Below, in pieces: positions 24,355 to 33,216 of a DNA stretch of 64,000 bases (its first letter is position 1; each line of letters starts with the position of its first letter). The notes below the pieces were generated by a model, which did no database searches, was not told the origin of the DNA, and was given only the letters and a program-made list of their open reading frames with translations. The DNA lies in assembly GCF_008327685.1 (NCBI RefSeq), contig NZ_BDDE01000021.1, forward strand, positions 124,001 to 188,000. Direction: 5' to 3'. Origin of the DNA: Actinomadura sp. K4S16. Its GTDB lineage: Bacteria; Actinomycetota; Actinomycetes; Streptosporangiales; Streptosporangiaceae. The position numbers and the translations under genes are program-made.

Positions 24355-25443
24355 TCATCGCGGGCGGCCCGGGGGTGTCCTGCGGAGGCGGGAGGAGAGG
24401 GCTCGGCCGAGGTGCGACATCGCCTCGCTCAGTTCCGGGCCCGAGGCCGCGGTCCGCTCCGGCTCCTCCTGGCGTGCCCGCGCCTCCTGGCGCCGCGCCG
24501 CCAGTTCCCTGTTGGTGCGGTCGAGTTCGGACTCGAGTCGCGCGATCTCCTGCTGCTGGGCGTTGACGGTCTCGGTGAGCCGGCCGGCGTCCTCAAGGCG
24601 GGCCGTCGCCTCGTACTGCAGTTGCAGGACGCGGGTGTAGAGCGCGACGCGGTTGTTCTCCATCGCGGCGATCAGGCGGGAGGACGTGTAGGGCCGCACC
24701 GCCTCGAAGACGGCGTCCGCGCCGGGCGCGCCGGTCCTCGCGAGCACCCCGAACCCGAACACGGCCGGGACGATTTGGAACCGCCAGTCCCCGTTCCCGT
24801 CCAGCGCGTCCTCGACGGCGGTGAGGACGCCGTTGCGCGGCCCGCCCGCCTGCTCGGCCACGGTGTACGCGCCGTCGCCGACGAACCCGGCCGGGGTGAG
24901 CTCGTCATGCCACACCGTCGGGCCGTCCGTCGTGGCCGGGTGCGTGTCCTCCGGGGCGACCGGCGACGGCTGGTAGTAGAAGTCGCGGCGCCCGCACGGC
25001 CACAGCACGTCATTCAGGACGACCACGGCGTCCGGGGCGTTCGCCATGATCCAGGCGAGTTCGTCGCGGACGACCGCGTAGTTGTGGTCGCCGTCCAGGA
25101 TGTAGAGGTCGGCCACCGGGAGGTCGGGCAGCACGGCCGGGGACAGCCCCTCGACGAGGTTCAGCCGGGGGTCGCCGTCCAGGACGGCGCGCAACTCGTC
25201 GCCGGGCGCGGGCTCGACGCAGTACACGGTCGCGCCGAGGTCGGCGTACAGCGAGCTGACCTGGCCCGACTCCACGCCCACCTCGACGACCGTGGAGACG
25301 CCGCGGCAGCGGAACACCGTCTCGAACAGCTCGCGGAAGACCGCCATCGAGTGCAGCAGCAGCGGCTGCTCGCGGGCGGCGCGGGCCTGCGCGTGCGGGT
25401 CGCCGGCGGACCCGGTCACGGCCGCGCCGAAGTCACGCGTCAC
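24355..25443 (-). CDS. Class I SAM-dependent methyltransferase with C-terminal coiled coil
   Basis: The 362-residue protein has motif I at residues 52-60 (VVEVGVESGQVSS), the strand-2 acidic residue in VYCVEPAPG and DLYILDGDHNYAVVRDELAW, typical of the Methyltransf_24 group that acts on sugars. After about residue 260 it continues into a coiled coil (ARLEDAGRLTETVNAQQQEI onward) and a basic tail, perhaps for oligomerisation or docking to the glycan assembly complex. The GTG start overlaps the end of the large HAD gene by 11 bases, so the two are coupled. A role in capping or decorating the galactan-type polymer is inference from position. Confidence 0.78.
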   Translation of the reverse strand: MTRDFGAAVTGSAGDPHAQARAAREQPLLLHSMAVFRELFETVFRCRGVSTVVEVGVESGQVSSLYADLGATVYCVEPAPGDELRAVLDGDPRLNLVEGLSPAVLPDLPVADLYILDGDHNYAVVRDELAWIMANAPDAVVVLNDVLWPCGRRDFYYQPSPVAPEDTHPATTDGPTVWHDELTPAGFVGDGAYTVAEQAGGPRNGVLTAVEDALDGNGDWRFQIVPAVFGFGVLARTGAPGADAVFEAVRPYTSSRLIAAMENNRVALYTRVLQLQYEATARLEDAGRLTETVNAQQQEIARLESELDRTNRELAARRQEARARQEEPERTAASGPELSEAMSHLGRALSSRLRRTPPGRPR

Positions 25444-28108
25444 CGAGCTTCCTCCTGGCCACTCGTCCGGCGCCGGCGGCGATGCCCTTCACGCCGGCGG
25501 TCCGGTACTCCTCGCGGACGCGTTCGGTGAGCCGCGCGGCGCGCGCCGCCCGCTCGGCCCTGCGGTCCACCGGCATCCGCGGCGCCATTCCGGTCATCGA
25601 CTGCGGCAGCATCGCGAACGCGATCGTGATCTGCCCGGACGACACCGCCGGCACCCCGGCGCGGCGGGCGAGCGGGAGCCACACCGCCGCGTAGGAGGTG
25701 TCGAACTCCATCAGGTTGCCGCCGAGGTAGCGGCAGTCGGCGTAGTGCAGGCCGACGAAGTCCTCCGGCTTGTCCCAGCGCAGCACCTGCTCGCGGCGCC
25801 GCCCGCCGGCGATGACCTTGGCCTCGATCCAGTCGACCCGCACGATCGCGGGACGGCCGGGGATGGCGAGCGAGATGTCGACCGTGTCGTGGTGCTCGAA
25901 CGACAGCCGGGAGAACGACAGCCCGTTGTGGTTGATCCGGACGCGGCGGCGGATGGGCTCGTGCCACCGGTCGTCCGCCGTCCGGAAGCGCAGGCGCGTC
26001 TCGGACTTCTCGCCGGACGGCTCGAACGCCTCCGCGTCGATGGCGCCGTCCGCGACGGCCCTCGCCATGGCGCCGAGCCCGGTGTCGGACGCGGCGATCA
26101 GCGCGGGCCAGAACGAGTCGCGCATGTGCAGGTCGCCGAGGTCGCCCGGAGAAAGGTACGGGACGGCCGCCCTGAGATCGGCGGGAAGCAGGGTGGTGAC
26201 CAGCGAGGAGCCGAAGTTGTCCTCGTGGGTCCAGTTCCCGAAGACCGCGGCCTCGTCGGGGGTGGGCGACTCCAGCGCGGCCACCAGGATCCGCGCGAGC
26301 CGGTTCCGGGCCGCCTCCGGGCGGGCGAGGTCCGGCCACGTGCCGCCGGACGCCGTGACGTACCTGTTCCACAGGTGCTGGAACGCGAGGACGCCGTCCT
26401 GGACGGTGCGGCGCTCGGCGTTCTGCGACGGCGAGTCGGCCGCCCGGCCGAGGACCGGCGCACCGTCCTCGGTGTAGCCGATGAGGGAGCCGCACAGTGC
26501 GTTGACGCACTGCTCCACGATCTCTGGGCTGCGCGTGACGGTCGCCGCGACGTGGGCCGGGTGCCCCGCCTGCGCCAGGTAGCCCTCGGCGCGCAGGCCG
26601 GCCATGTAGACCCGCTCGGCCCGGGTGTCGGTGGCGAGGTACAGCCCGGCCGGCCTGACGTCGATGCGGGCGATCTCCAGGGCGCGGGCGAGCTGGCGCT
26701 GGATCGTGCCGCCCCAGCCGAGGTCGACCAGCGTCAGTTCGCCCGCCGCGAGCGCGTCGTCGTCGAGCGCCCCCGCGTCCCGCAGCGACTTGATCATGCG
26801 TTCGCGGGCGGCGGTGACGGTCACCGCGAGCCGGTTGCACAGGTGCGGCGTCTCGGTCAGCGCGCGGGCGACCCGTTCGGCGATGTCGCCGTTGTCGATG
26901 ACGGTGTCCAGCTCGGTCGCGAGGCCCGGGACGTCGCCGGGCTGAAGCTCCAGCACCGACAGCGCCTGCCGGACGGTCAGCCGGTACCCGGTGCGGACGA
27001 AGGCGTGCACCGCGGCGGTGTCGTGGGGGTCGAGCCCGGCCAGCGAGGTCACGAACCGCGACAGCCACACCGGGGCGGCGCGCACGTCCCAGCCGCGCGC
27101 CTCGGCGGCCTCGTTGATCAGCCGGGACAGCAGCTCGCCCTCGCGCATCGAGCACCACAGCCGGCGGGTGCCGGCCTCGTGCGCCCGCCACGCCGCCCAT
27201 TCGGCGAAGCCGGTCAGCACCGGGCCGAGGACGCCCGCGCCGTACCGCCACGCCACGTCCAGCGCGGAGGTGGTGAACGGGACGCCGGAGCGCACGGCCT
27301 TGGCGCGCAGGCTGGTGAGGCCGAGGTCGCCGTGCCGGTCGTCGAGGTCGGGGGCGTGGTCGCCGAACGGGAGGACGGACTCCTTCTCGCGTCTCAGCAC
27401 GTCGAGGTAGGCGTCGTCGAGCCTGCGGTAGTGGACGGTGCGGATGCCGAGCCTGCCGGGCACCTCGTGGTCGGCGATCTCGTGGTCGCCGATGTGGACG
27501 ATCTGCTCGGGGCCGCGGCCGAGCTCGCGCAGCACGATCTCCCAGAGGCCCGACGCCTTGTCGGTGCCGTGCTGGTTCGACCGGAAGACGCGCACGCCGT
27601 CCATCGGGCCCAGTTCCGGGCGGTCGAGGAGCCGGGAGAGGTGGTCCTCCGTGAAGTAGGTGTCGGAGACGAGCACGACCTGGAGGTCCTGCTTGCGCGC
27701 CGCCTTGACGACCTCGGCGACGTCCAGGTCCACCACGGTCAGCTCGCGCTCCAGAGCGACCTCGGCCTCGACCAGCTGCTCCAGGGGCGCGGCGCCGAGG
27801 ACGCCGTCCGGCATGGCGCGCCAGATGTCGAACAGGGACACCTCGGTACCGAGCGCGTCGCGGCTGCGGCGGGCCGTGTCCTCGGCGGCGATCCGCATGC
27901 GGCGGAAGGTCGCGTCCGTCACCCAGGAGGGGCAGAGGCCCGCCTCCCGCATCCGGGAGCCGAGCAGCCCGAACACGTCGGTGGGACGGGGCACCCGCCG
28001 CCACAGCAGGGTGTCGAAGATGTCCAGGGACAGGACGGCGCACGCCCGGTCGGCGATGAGGCGGTGGACGTCGTCGAGCAGCGGGCTGCCGGTTTCGTGT
28101 TCGGTCAA
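25433..28108 (-). CDS. Large HAD-superfamily protein of the polysaccharide locus
   Basis: The N-terminal 230 residues form a HAD phosphatase-like domain: motif I LSLDIFDTLLWRRV (Asp-x-Phe-Asp-Thr), motif II VVLVSDTYFT, and motif IV IVHIGDHEIADHEVPGRLGI. The remaining 650 residues have no family I can name but include segments such as EGELLSRLINEAAEARGWDV and a beta-rich C-terminal part. Such long HAD proteins occur in surface-glycan clusters and may act on sugar phosphates or scaffold assembly. The TTG at 28106-28108 has a GGGAGAGG site; total length is about 891. It overlaps the downstream methyltransferase by 11 bases and follows the ABC exporter genes. Confidence 0.75.
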   Translation of the reverse strand: MTEHETGSPLLDDVHRLIADRACAVLSLDIFDTLLWRRVPRPTDVFGLLGSRMREAGLCPSWVTDATFRRMRIAAEDTARRSRDALGTEVSLFDIWRAMPDGVLGAAPLEQLVEAEVALERELTVVDLDVAEVVKAARKQDLQVVLVSDTYFTEDHLSRLLDRPELGPMDGVRVFRSNQHGTDKASGLWEIVLRELGRGPEQIVHIGDHEIADHEVPGRLGIRTVHYRRLDDAYLDVLRREKESVLPFGDHAPDLDDRHGDLGLTSLRAKAVRSGVPFTTSALDVAWRYGAGVLGPVLTGFAEWAAWRAHEAGTRRLWCSMREGELLSRLINEAAEARGWDVRAAPVWLSRFVTSLAGLDPHDTAAVHAFVRTGYRLTVRQALSVLELQPGDVPGLATELDTVIDNGDIAERVARALTETPHLCNRLAVTVTAARERMIKSLRDAGALDDDALAAGELTLVDLGWGGTIQRQLARALEIARIDVRPAGLYLATDTRAERVYMAGLRAEGYLAQAGHPAHVAATVTRSPEIVEQCVNALCGSLIGYTEDGAPVLGRAADSPSQNAERRTVQDGVLAFQHLWNRYVTASGGTWPDLARPEAARNRLARILVAALESPTPDEAAVFGNWTHEDNFGSSLVTTLLPADLRAAVPYLSPGDLGDLHMRDSFWPALIAASDTGLGAMARAVADGAIDAEAFEPSGEKSETRLRFRTADDRWHEPIRRRVRINHNGLSFSRLSFEHHDTVDISLAIPGRPAIVRVDWIEAKVIAGGRRREQVLRWDKPEDFVGLHYADCRYLGGNLMEFDTSYAAVWLPLARRAGVPAVSSGQITIAFAMLPQSMTGMAPRMPVDRRAERAARAARLTERVREEYRTAGVKGIAAGAGRVARRKLGDA

Positions 28109-28189
28109 CGCCGTACCTCTCCCCTGGTCCTGCACCGGCGTGCGCGGCCCCCGGCCGCGGCTCGGGACACCCTATCCATCAAGATCCCC

Positions 28190-28996
28190 TCATCTCCCGG
28201 CATCGCCTGACGCGGCGGGCGTCCCGGCCGCCGCGGCGGCGCGGCGCGCGGCCCGGTCCTCGCGCACCAGCCGGCCGGCCTCCGCCGTCGGCCCGTCGAA
28301 GATCACCCGGCCCTGCCGCATGGTGACGCCGCGGTCGCAGAGCCCGACGAGCATCTTGATGTCGTGCGCGACGATGACCATGGTGCGGCCCTCGCCTCGC
28401 AGCTCGCGGATGCGGGCCAGGCACTTCTCCCGGAACGGCGGGTCGCCGACGGCCAGCACCTCGTCGATGAGGAACACGTCCGGCTCGGTGTGCGCCGCGA
28501 TCGAGAAGGCCAGCCGCATGAACATGCCGGAGGAGTAGAACTTCACCTGGTCGTCCAGGAAGCGCTCGACGCCGGAGAACTCGACGATCGCGTCGAACTT
28601 CCGGGCGATCTCGGCCTGCGGCATGCCGAGGATCGCGCCGTTGAGGAAGACGTTCTCGCGGCCCGTCAGCTCGGGGTGCAGGCCGGCGCCCACGTCGATC
28701 AGCCCGGCGACGCGCCCGCGGACGAGCACCGACCCGCTGTCCGGCCGCATCACCCCGGAGATCAGCTTGAGCAGGGTGCTCTTGCCGGATCCGTTCAGTC
28801 CCATGAGCGCGACGGTCTCGCCCTGGCCGATGGTGAGGCTCACCTCGTCCAGCGCCCTGAAGCGGTCCGACAGGCGCTGCCCGCGCAGCGCGCGGACGCT
28901 CATCTCCTTGATCGAGCGCGCGTGCCGCAGCGTGAAGTTCTTCGTGACGCGGTCGATGACGATCGACGGCACCGGGGTCGGGTTCGAGGAGGTCAA
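28190..28996 (-). CDS. wzt: Polysaccharide ABC exporter ATP-binding protein (Wzt/TagH/RfbE type)
   Basis: The 268-residue protein has Walker A (LMGLNGSGKSTLLKLIS), the signature loop YSSGMFMRLAFSIAAH characteristic of polysaccharide and teichoic-acid exporters, Walker B (DVFLIDEVLAVGD) and the switch His (IVAHDIKML). With the adjacent permease it should move an undecaprenyl-linked glycan across the membrane. It lacks the C-terminal carbohydrate-binding domain of some Wzt proteins. In mycobacteria the equivalent pair (Rv3781/Rv3783) flanks the galactan enzyme GlfT1, and here galactofuranose genes also adjoin, so export of a galactan-type polymer is the best inference. TTG start at 28994-28996. 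Confidence 0.9.
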   Translation of the reverse strand: MTSSNPTPVPSIVIDRVTKNFTLRHARSIKEMSVRALRGQRLSDRFRALDEVSLTIGQGETVALMGLNGSGKSTLLKLISGVMRPDSGSVLVRGRVAGLIDVGAGLHPELTGRENVFLNGAILGMPQAEIARKFDAIVEFSGVERFLDDQVKFYSSGMFMRLAFSIAAHTEPDVFLIDEVLAVGDPPFREKCLARIRELRGEGRTMVIVAHDIKMLVGLCDRGVTMRQGRVIFDGPTAEAGRLVREDRAARRAAAAAGTPAASGDAGR

Positions 28997-28999
28997 CGG

Positions 29000-29869
29000 C
29001 TACAGCTCCTGCGCGAAACGCGCCTGCATGCGGGAGAACGCCGCGTGCCCGGCGATGAACACCAGCACGCTGGCGGCCAGGGAGACACCGGCGTGGGCGT
29101 ACAGGTGGGGCGGGAAGGCGAAGTCGCCGCGGGTCCCGGGGAACCAGAAGGCCCGCTGGAACAGGGAGACGGCGCTGACGAGCGGGTTGGCGAGGTAGAG
29201 GTCCAGCACCCAGCCGGGCGCGTGCTCCCGGACGTGGGTCCACGGATAGATCATCGGCACCGACCAGGTGATGGCGACCATGGAGATGTCCACGACCTGC
29301 TCCAGGTCGCGGAAGAACACGTTCACGGCCGCGCAGAACAGCCCGAGTCCGAAGCCGAGCACGACGATGATCGTGAACCCGTAGAGGGCCGCGCCCAGGT
29401 CCGCCGGGGACGGCCGCCACCCGGCGGCGACGGACCCGCCCAGCAGGATCATCAGCCCGGGCAGGAAGTGCACGAGCGAGACCAGCACCGACGCGGTCGG
29501 GAACAGCTCGCGCGGCAGGAACACCTTGTTGACGAGCGCGGCGTTGCCCGTCACCGAGCGGGTCGTCGAGTGCAGCGTCTCGGTGAACAGGTTGAGCAGG
29601 ACCATGCCCGAGAACAGGTAGATCGGGAAGTCCTCGACCCGGTCGTCCATCCCCAGGAAGACGCCGATGACGTAGAAGTAGACCGCGAAGTGCACGGCCG
29701 GCCGCACGTAGGACCAGCCGAGGCCGAGCAGCGAGCCCTTGTAGCGGGCCCGGAGCTCCCGGCGTACGAGCAGTCGCAGCAGGTACTTCTCCCGGAAGGT
29801 CCGGCGCAGGCCTCCGTCGCCTCCGGGCGCCCGCATCCCGTCGACGGCGCGGACCGGCGCGACGGTCAT
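29000..29869 (-). CDS. wzm: Polysaccharide ABC exporter permease (Wzm/TagG type)
   Basis: The 289-residue protein opens with the cytoplasmic amphipathic part typical of ABC-2 exporters (LLRLLVRRELRARYKGSLLG) and then GWSYVRPAVHFAVYF. It has six hydrophobic spans, with the conserved WSVPMIYPW segment and PLVSAVSLFQRAFW near the end. It pairs with the ATPase gene two bases downstream. The start ATG at 29867-29869 overlaps the stop of the glycosyltransferase gene upstream (ATGA), which supports one coupled operon for synthesis and export. Confidence 0.92.
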   Translation of the reverse strand: MTVAPVRAVDGMRAPGGDGGLRRTFREKYLLRLLVRRELRARYKGSLLGLGWSYVRPAVHFAVYFYVIGVFLGMDDRVEDFPIYLFSGMVLLNLFTETLHSTTRSVTGNAALVNKVFLPRELFPTASVLVSLVHFLPGLMILLGGSVAAGWRPSPADLGAALYGFTIIVVLGFGLGLFCAAVNVFFRDLEQVVDISMVAITWSVPMIYPWTHVREHAPGWVLDLYLANPLVSAVSLFQRAFWFPGTRGDFAFPPHLYAHAGVSLAASVLVFIAGHAAFSRMQARFAQEL

Positions 29870-31899
29870 CCGGCCGCTCCCCCGTCCGCGCCGTCCGCCG
29901 ACTCGAAGGTCGCCCGCCAGGCCTCGGGGGACGCGATCTCGGCCATCGCGGCCCGGTAGCGGCGGCTCAGCTCCGGCCACTCGCGGCCGAGCCGGGCGTG
30001 CAGCAGCGAGGTGCGCCGCAGCAGCGCGCGGAAACGCTCCGGGTCGCGCTGGTACCAGGCCACCCTGGTGCCGTCCGCCGAGGAGACGAGGGCGCTGTCG
30101 ACCTGCGACAGCAGGCTCCAGTGCCGGTCGATGTGCGGGACGACGACCTGCGGGTTGCCGTGCGAGCCGGGGTCGACCGGACGGAGCTGCTTGACGGTGC
30201 CGAGCATCGCGCTCGCGAGCACGTTCACCGTGCCGCGCGGCGGCTTGAACTCGCGCCCGCGCTTCGGCGGCCTGGCGCGCCGTACCTGCGGGAACTCCTC
30301 GTGGCTTGGGCGGTTCTGGGCGTCGGGGAAAGCGGCGCGGAACGCCAGGATCTCGGGCAGCTTCGAGGCGATCTCCGCGTGCATGTGCTCCGGCCCGCGC
30401 AGCACGTCCTCGATCGCCGACAGCATCAGCTCGGCGGTGGAGTACTGCATGGCGAGCGCGTGCTTCACCGAGATGATGAAGCTCTCCTTGAGCAGGTTGC
30501 CGCCGCGCTCGTACGGCGAGTGCATGAGGGCGGTGACCAGGCGGTTGCGCTCGTGGAAGTACGCCTGCCAGTCGATGCCGTCGTCCTTGTCCTGCCAGGG
30601 GACGTGCCAGGCGGCCATGCCCGGCAGCGTCACGGTGGGGAAGCCCGCCTCGCCGGCGCGGACGCAGTACTCGGCGTCGTCCCACTTGATGAACATCGGC
30701 ATGGACAGCCCGATCTTCCGGACGACATCGGTGGGGAGGAGGCACATCCACCAGCCGTTGTAGTCGACGTCGACGCGCCGGTGCAGCCATTTCGTCTTGA
30801 GCAGGCTGCCCGAGCTGGTCTTCGCGCGGGGTCTCGGGTCCGGCGGCTTGGCGAAGTCGTGCTCGCGCTTGGTGTGCGGGGCCTCCTCCCACCACCAGCG
30901 GTACCGCCCGATGGTCTCGCCGTAGGCGTGCAGCTGCGAGCGGACGAACAGGTTGAACATATGGCCGCCGACGATCGTCGGCGTGCGGGCGAAGTCGGCG
31001 AACGCGACGGCGCGCAGAACGCCCTCGGTCTCGGTGACCACGTCGTCGTCGAGGAGGAGGACGTAGTCGCTGGTCCCGGCCCTGACGGTCTCGTCCATGG
31101 CGCGGGAGAAGCCGCCGGAGCCGCCGAGGTTGCCCTGCTCGATGACGTGCAGCTTCGGACCGAGGACCGCCGCGGCGCGCTCGAACCCCTCGTCGTCGCG
31201 GACGCGCTGAGTCCCCTGGTCGACGACGTACACGGCGTCCACCACCTCCAGCGCCTCGGCGGCGCCGCCGAGCGCGACGAGCTGGTCGACGCAGAAGCCC
31301 GGCCGGTTGAACGTGGTGATGCCGAGGCTGACCCGGCCCTGCCGGACGGGCCCGGTGGCGCTCGTGTCGGCGCACCAGTCGGCCCGCTCCAGGACGGCGT
31401 TGCGCTCCCCGGCGAGCACGTCCATCCAATACCAGCCGCCGTCGATGAACGGGCGCAGCGTCAGCCGGAACGTCTCCTCGCACGAGGTCTCGGAGTCGAC
31501 GCGGACCGAGTCGACGCGCTGGACGTGGCCCTTCGCGCTGGACCGGTAGACGATGACGGTGGCCTGGCCGCGCACCCGGATCCGCAGCACGACCTCCTCC
31601 ACCGACGTCCAGCGCCGCCAGTAGCTCGCCGGGAAGGCGTTGAAGTAGGTCGCGAACGAGACCCGCCGCCCGACCGGGACGACCACGCTGCGGCGGCCGA
31701 CGTCCTCTGCCCCCTCCGCCGGGATCCCGGGCTCGGCGGCGGCCTCGGCGGCGAGGGCCTCGGCGCCGCGGGCGATCTCGCCCTCGACGTACAGCTTGAG
31801 GACGTCCAGGTCGCGGTCGACCGGCATCACGACCCGCTGCAGGACCCGCAGGTCGGGGACGGCGCCGCTCCCGCCGGACGGCTCGGCATGTTCGGTCAC
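29866..31899 (-). CDS. glfT2: Galactofuranosyltransferase GlfT2-like (GT2)
   Basis: The 677-residue protein matches the GlfT2 layout: an N-terminal beta-rich domain (RRVSFATYFNAFPASYWRRW), a GT-A domain starting at about residue 190 (VSLGITTFNRP), the metal-binding DDD at 284-286 (YVLLLDDDVVTE), the catalytic WDDAEYC at 406-412, the His in AAWHVPW, and a long helical C-terminus. M. tuberculosis GlfT2 (637 residues) polymerises the arabinogalactan galactan from UDP-galactofuranose with alternating linkages. The adjacent UDP-galactopyranose mutase gene overlaps it by four bases (GTGA), so donor synthesis and use are coupled. Whether the product here is a long galactan or a shorter glycan is not shown. 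Confidence 0.88.
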   Translation of the reverse strand: MTEHAEPSGGSGAVPDLRVLQRVVMPVDRDLDVLKLYVEGEIARGAEALAAEAAAEPGIPAEGAEDVGRRSVVVPVGRRVSFATYFNAFPASYWRRWTSVEEVVLRIRVRGQATVIVYRSSAKGHVQRVDSVRVDSETSCEETFRLTLRPFIDGGWYWMDVLAGERNAVLERADWCADTSATGPVRQGRVSLGITTFNRPGFCVDQLVALGGAAEALEVVDAVYVVDQGTQRVRDDEGFERAAAVLGPKLHVIEQGNLGGSGGFSRAMDETVRAGTSDYVLLLDDDVVTETEGVLRAVAFADFARTPTIVGGHMFNLFVRSQLHAYGETIGRYRWWWEEAPHTKREHDFAKPPDPRPRAKTSSGSLLKTKWLHRRVDVDYNGWWMCLLPTDVVRKIGLSMPMFIKWDDAEYCVRAGEAGFPTVTLPGMAAWHVPWQDKDDGIDWQAYFHERNRLVTALMHSPYERGGNLLKESFIISVKHALAMQYSTAELMLSAIEDVLRGPEHMHAEIASKLPEILAFRAAFPDAQNRPSHEEFPQVRRARPPKRGREFKPPRGTVNVLASAMLGTVKQLRPVDPGSHGNPQVVVPHIDRHWSLLSQVDSALVSSADGTRVAWYQRDPERFRALLRRTSLLHARLGREWPELSRRYRAAMAEIASPEAWRATFESADGADGGAAG

Positions 31900-33065
31900 T
31901 CGGCCACACCTCCGCTAGTAAGACGCGAACCCTCGCCGAAATGGGGACGCAGCCTGTTGTCGACCATGCTGAGCGCGCTGGCGATTGCCATGTGCATGTC
32001 GAGGTACTTGTAGGTGCCGAGCCGCCCGCCGAAGAGGACGCCGTCCTCGCGCTTGGCGAGCTCGCGGTAGGCGAGCAGCCGGGCCCGGTCGGCGGCGGTG
32101 TTGACGGGGTAGTACGGCTCGTCGCCGCGCGCGGCGGCCCGCGAGTACTCCCGCATGATCACCGTCCGGTCGGACGGGTAGTCCGCGCGCTCGGGGTGGA
32201 AGTGCCGGAACTCGTGGATCCGGGTGTAGGGGACGTCCTCGTCGGCGTAGTTCATGACCGGGGTCCCCTGGAAGTCGCCGGTCGGCACGACCTCCGTCTC
32301 GAAGTCCAGCGTCCGCCAGCCGAGCTCGCCCTCGGCGTGGTCGAAGTAGCGGTCCAGCGGACCGGTGTAGACGACGGGCACGTTGCCGACGACGTCGTCC
32401 CGCAGGTCGAAGAAGTCGGTGTTCAGCCGGACCTCGATGCGCGGGTGGTCGGCCATCCGCTCCAGCCAGGCGGTGTAGCCGTCGACCGGGAGGCCTTCGT
32501 GGGCGTCGTCGAAGTACCGGTTGTCGAAGGTGTAGCGCACCGGCAGCCGGGTGATGATCTCCGCGGGCAGGTCGCGGGGGTCGGTCCGCCACTGCTTGGC
32601 GGTGTAGCCGCGGATGAACGCCTCGTACAGCGGACGCCCGATCAGCGAGATCGCCTGCTCCTCCAGGTTGGCCGGACGGCGCACCTCGGCGGCCTGCTCG
32701 GCGATCAGCGCGCGCGCCTCGTCCGGCGTGAAGACCCGGCCGAAGAACTCGCAGATCGTGCCGAGATTGATCGGCATCGAGTAGACCCGGCCCTTGTAGG
32801 TCGAGTACACGCGGTGCCGGTAGCCGGTGAAGGAGGTGAACCGGTTCGCGTACTCCCACACCCGCTCGTTGGAGGTGTGGAAGAGGTGCGCGCCGTAGCG
32901 GTGCACCTCGATGCCGGTTTCCGGCTCCGCCTCGCTGTAGGCGTTCCCTCCGATGTGGTCGCGGCGATCGAGCACGAGGACGCGGAGGCCGAGCCCGGCC
33001 GCGCATCGTTCGGCGACCGTGAGACCGAAGAATCCGGAACCGGCCACCACGAGATCAACGTTCAC
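31896..33065 (-). CDS. glf: UDP-galactopyranose mutase
   Basis: The 389-residue flavoenzyme has the FAD-binding start (LVVAGSGFFGLTVAERCA), the RRDHIGGNAYSE motif, the HRYGAHLFHTSNERVW block and the PVMNYADEDVPYTRIHEFRHF segment that is diagnostic for Glf. It interconverts UDP-galactopyranose and UDP-galactofuranose, the donor for the neighbouring GlfT2-like enzyme. GTG start at 33063-33065. It is the first gene of the leftward polysaccharide operon; a promoter should lie in 33066-33216, shared with the divergent sulfotransferase-like gene. Confidence 0.96.
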   Translation of the reverse strand: MNVDLVVAGSGFFGLTVAERCAAGLGLRVLVLDRRDHIGGNAYSEAEPETGIEVHRYGAHLFHTSNERVWEYANRFTSFTGYRHRVYSTYKGRVYSMPINLGTICEFFGRVFTPDEARALIAEQAAEVRRPANLEEQAISLIGRPLYEAFIRGYTAKQWRTDPRDLPAEIITRLPVRYTFDNRYFDDAHEGLPVDGYTAWLERMADHPRIEVRLNTDFFDLRDDVVGNVPVVYTGPLDRYFDHAEGELGWRTLDFETEVVPTGDFQGTPVMNYADEDVPYTRIHEFRHFHPERADYPSDRTVIMREYSRAAARGDEPYYPVNTAADRARLLAYRELAKREDGVLFGGRLGTYKYLDMHMAIASALSMVDNRLRPHFGEGSRLTSGGVAE

Positions 33066-33216
33066 TGGACTGTGTCCATCCGGGGGTGTCCATCCGACTC
33101 GTGCGGGGAGCGAAGGGACCAGGCCGCACCGGGGCGGCGGCCGGATCCGTGTGTACGGAATGCGGCTAAGATACCCGGGGTTCGATCAGTACCGGCGCAG
33201 GAAGCCGAGGATCGCG

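Noticed and set aside
21793..25530. Very long open frame on the + strand across three leftward genes
   Set aside because: It is antisense to well-supported genes (degenerate ATPase, two methyltransferases), and its translation is Arg/Gly/Val-biased without motifs; high-GC antisense frames stay open by codon bias.
25292..28210. Open frame of over 900 codons on the + strand opposite the HAD gene
   Set aside because: Its composition is that of a mirror frame (RRGD/GQRG-rich) and it has no domain; the opposite strand has clear HAD motifs and coupled neighbours.
33160..33216. ATG at 33160 as start of the first sulfotransferase-like gene
   Set aside because: It has a poor ribosome site and overlaps a TAAGAT -10-like sequence; the GTG at 33217 with GAGG upstream sits just before the PAPS loop as expected. 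Not fully excluded.
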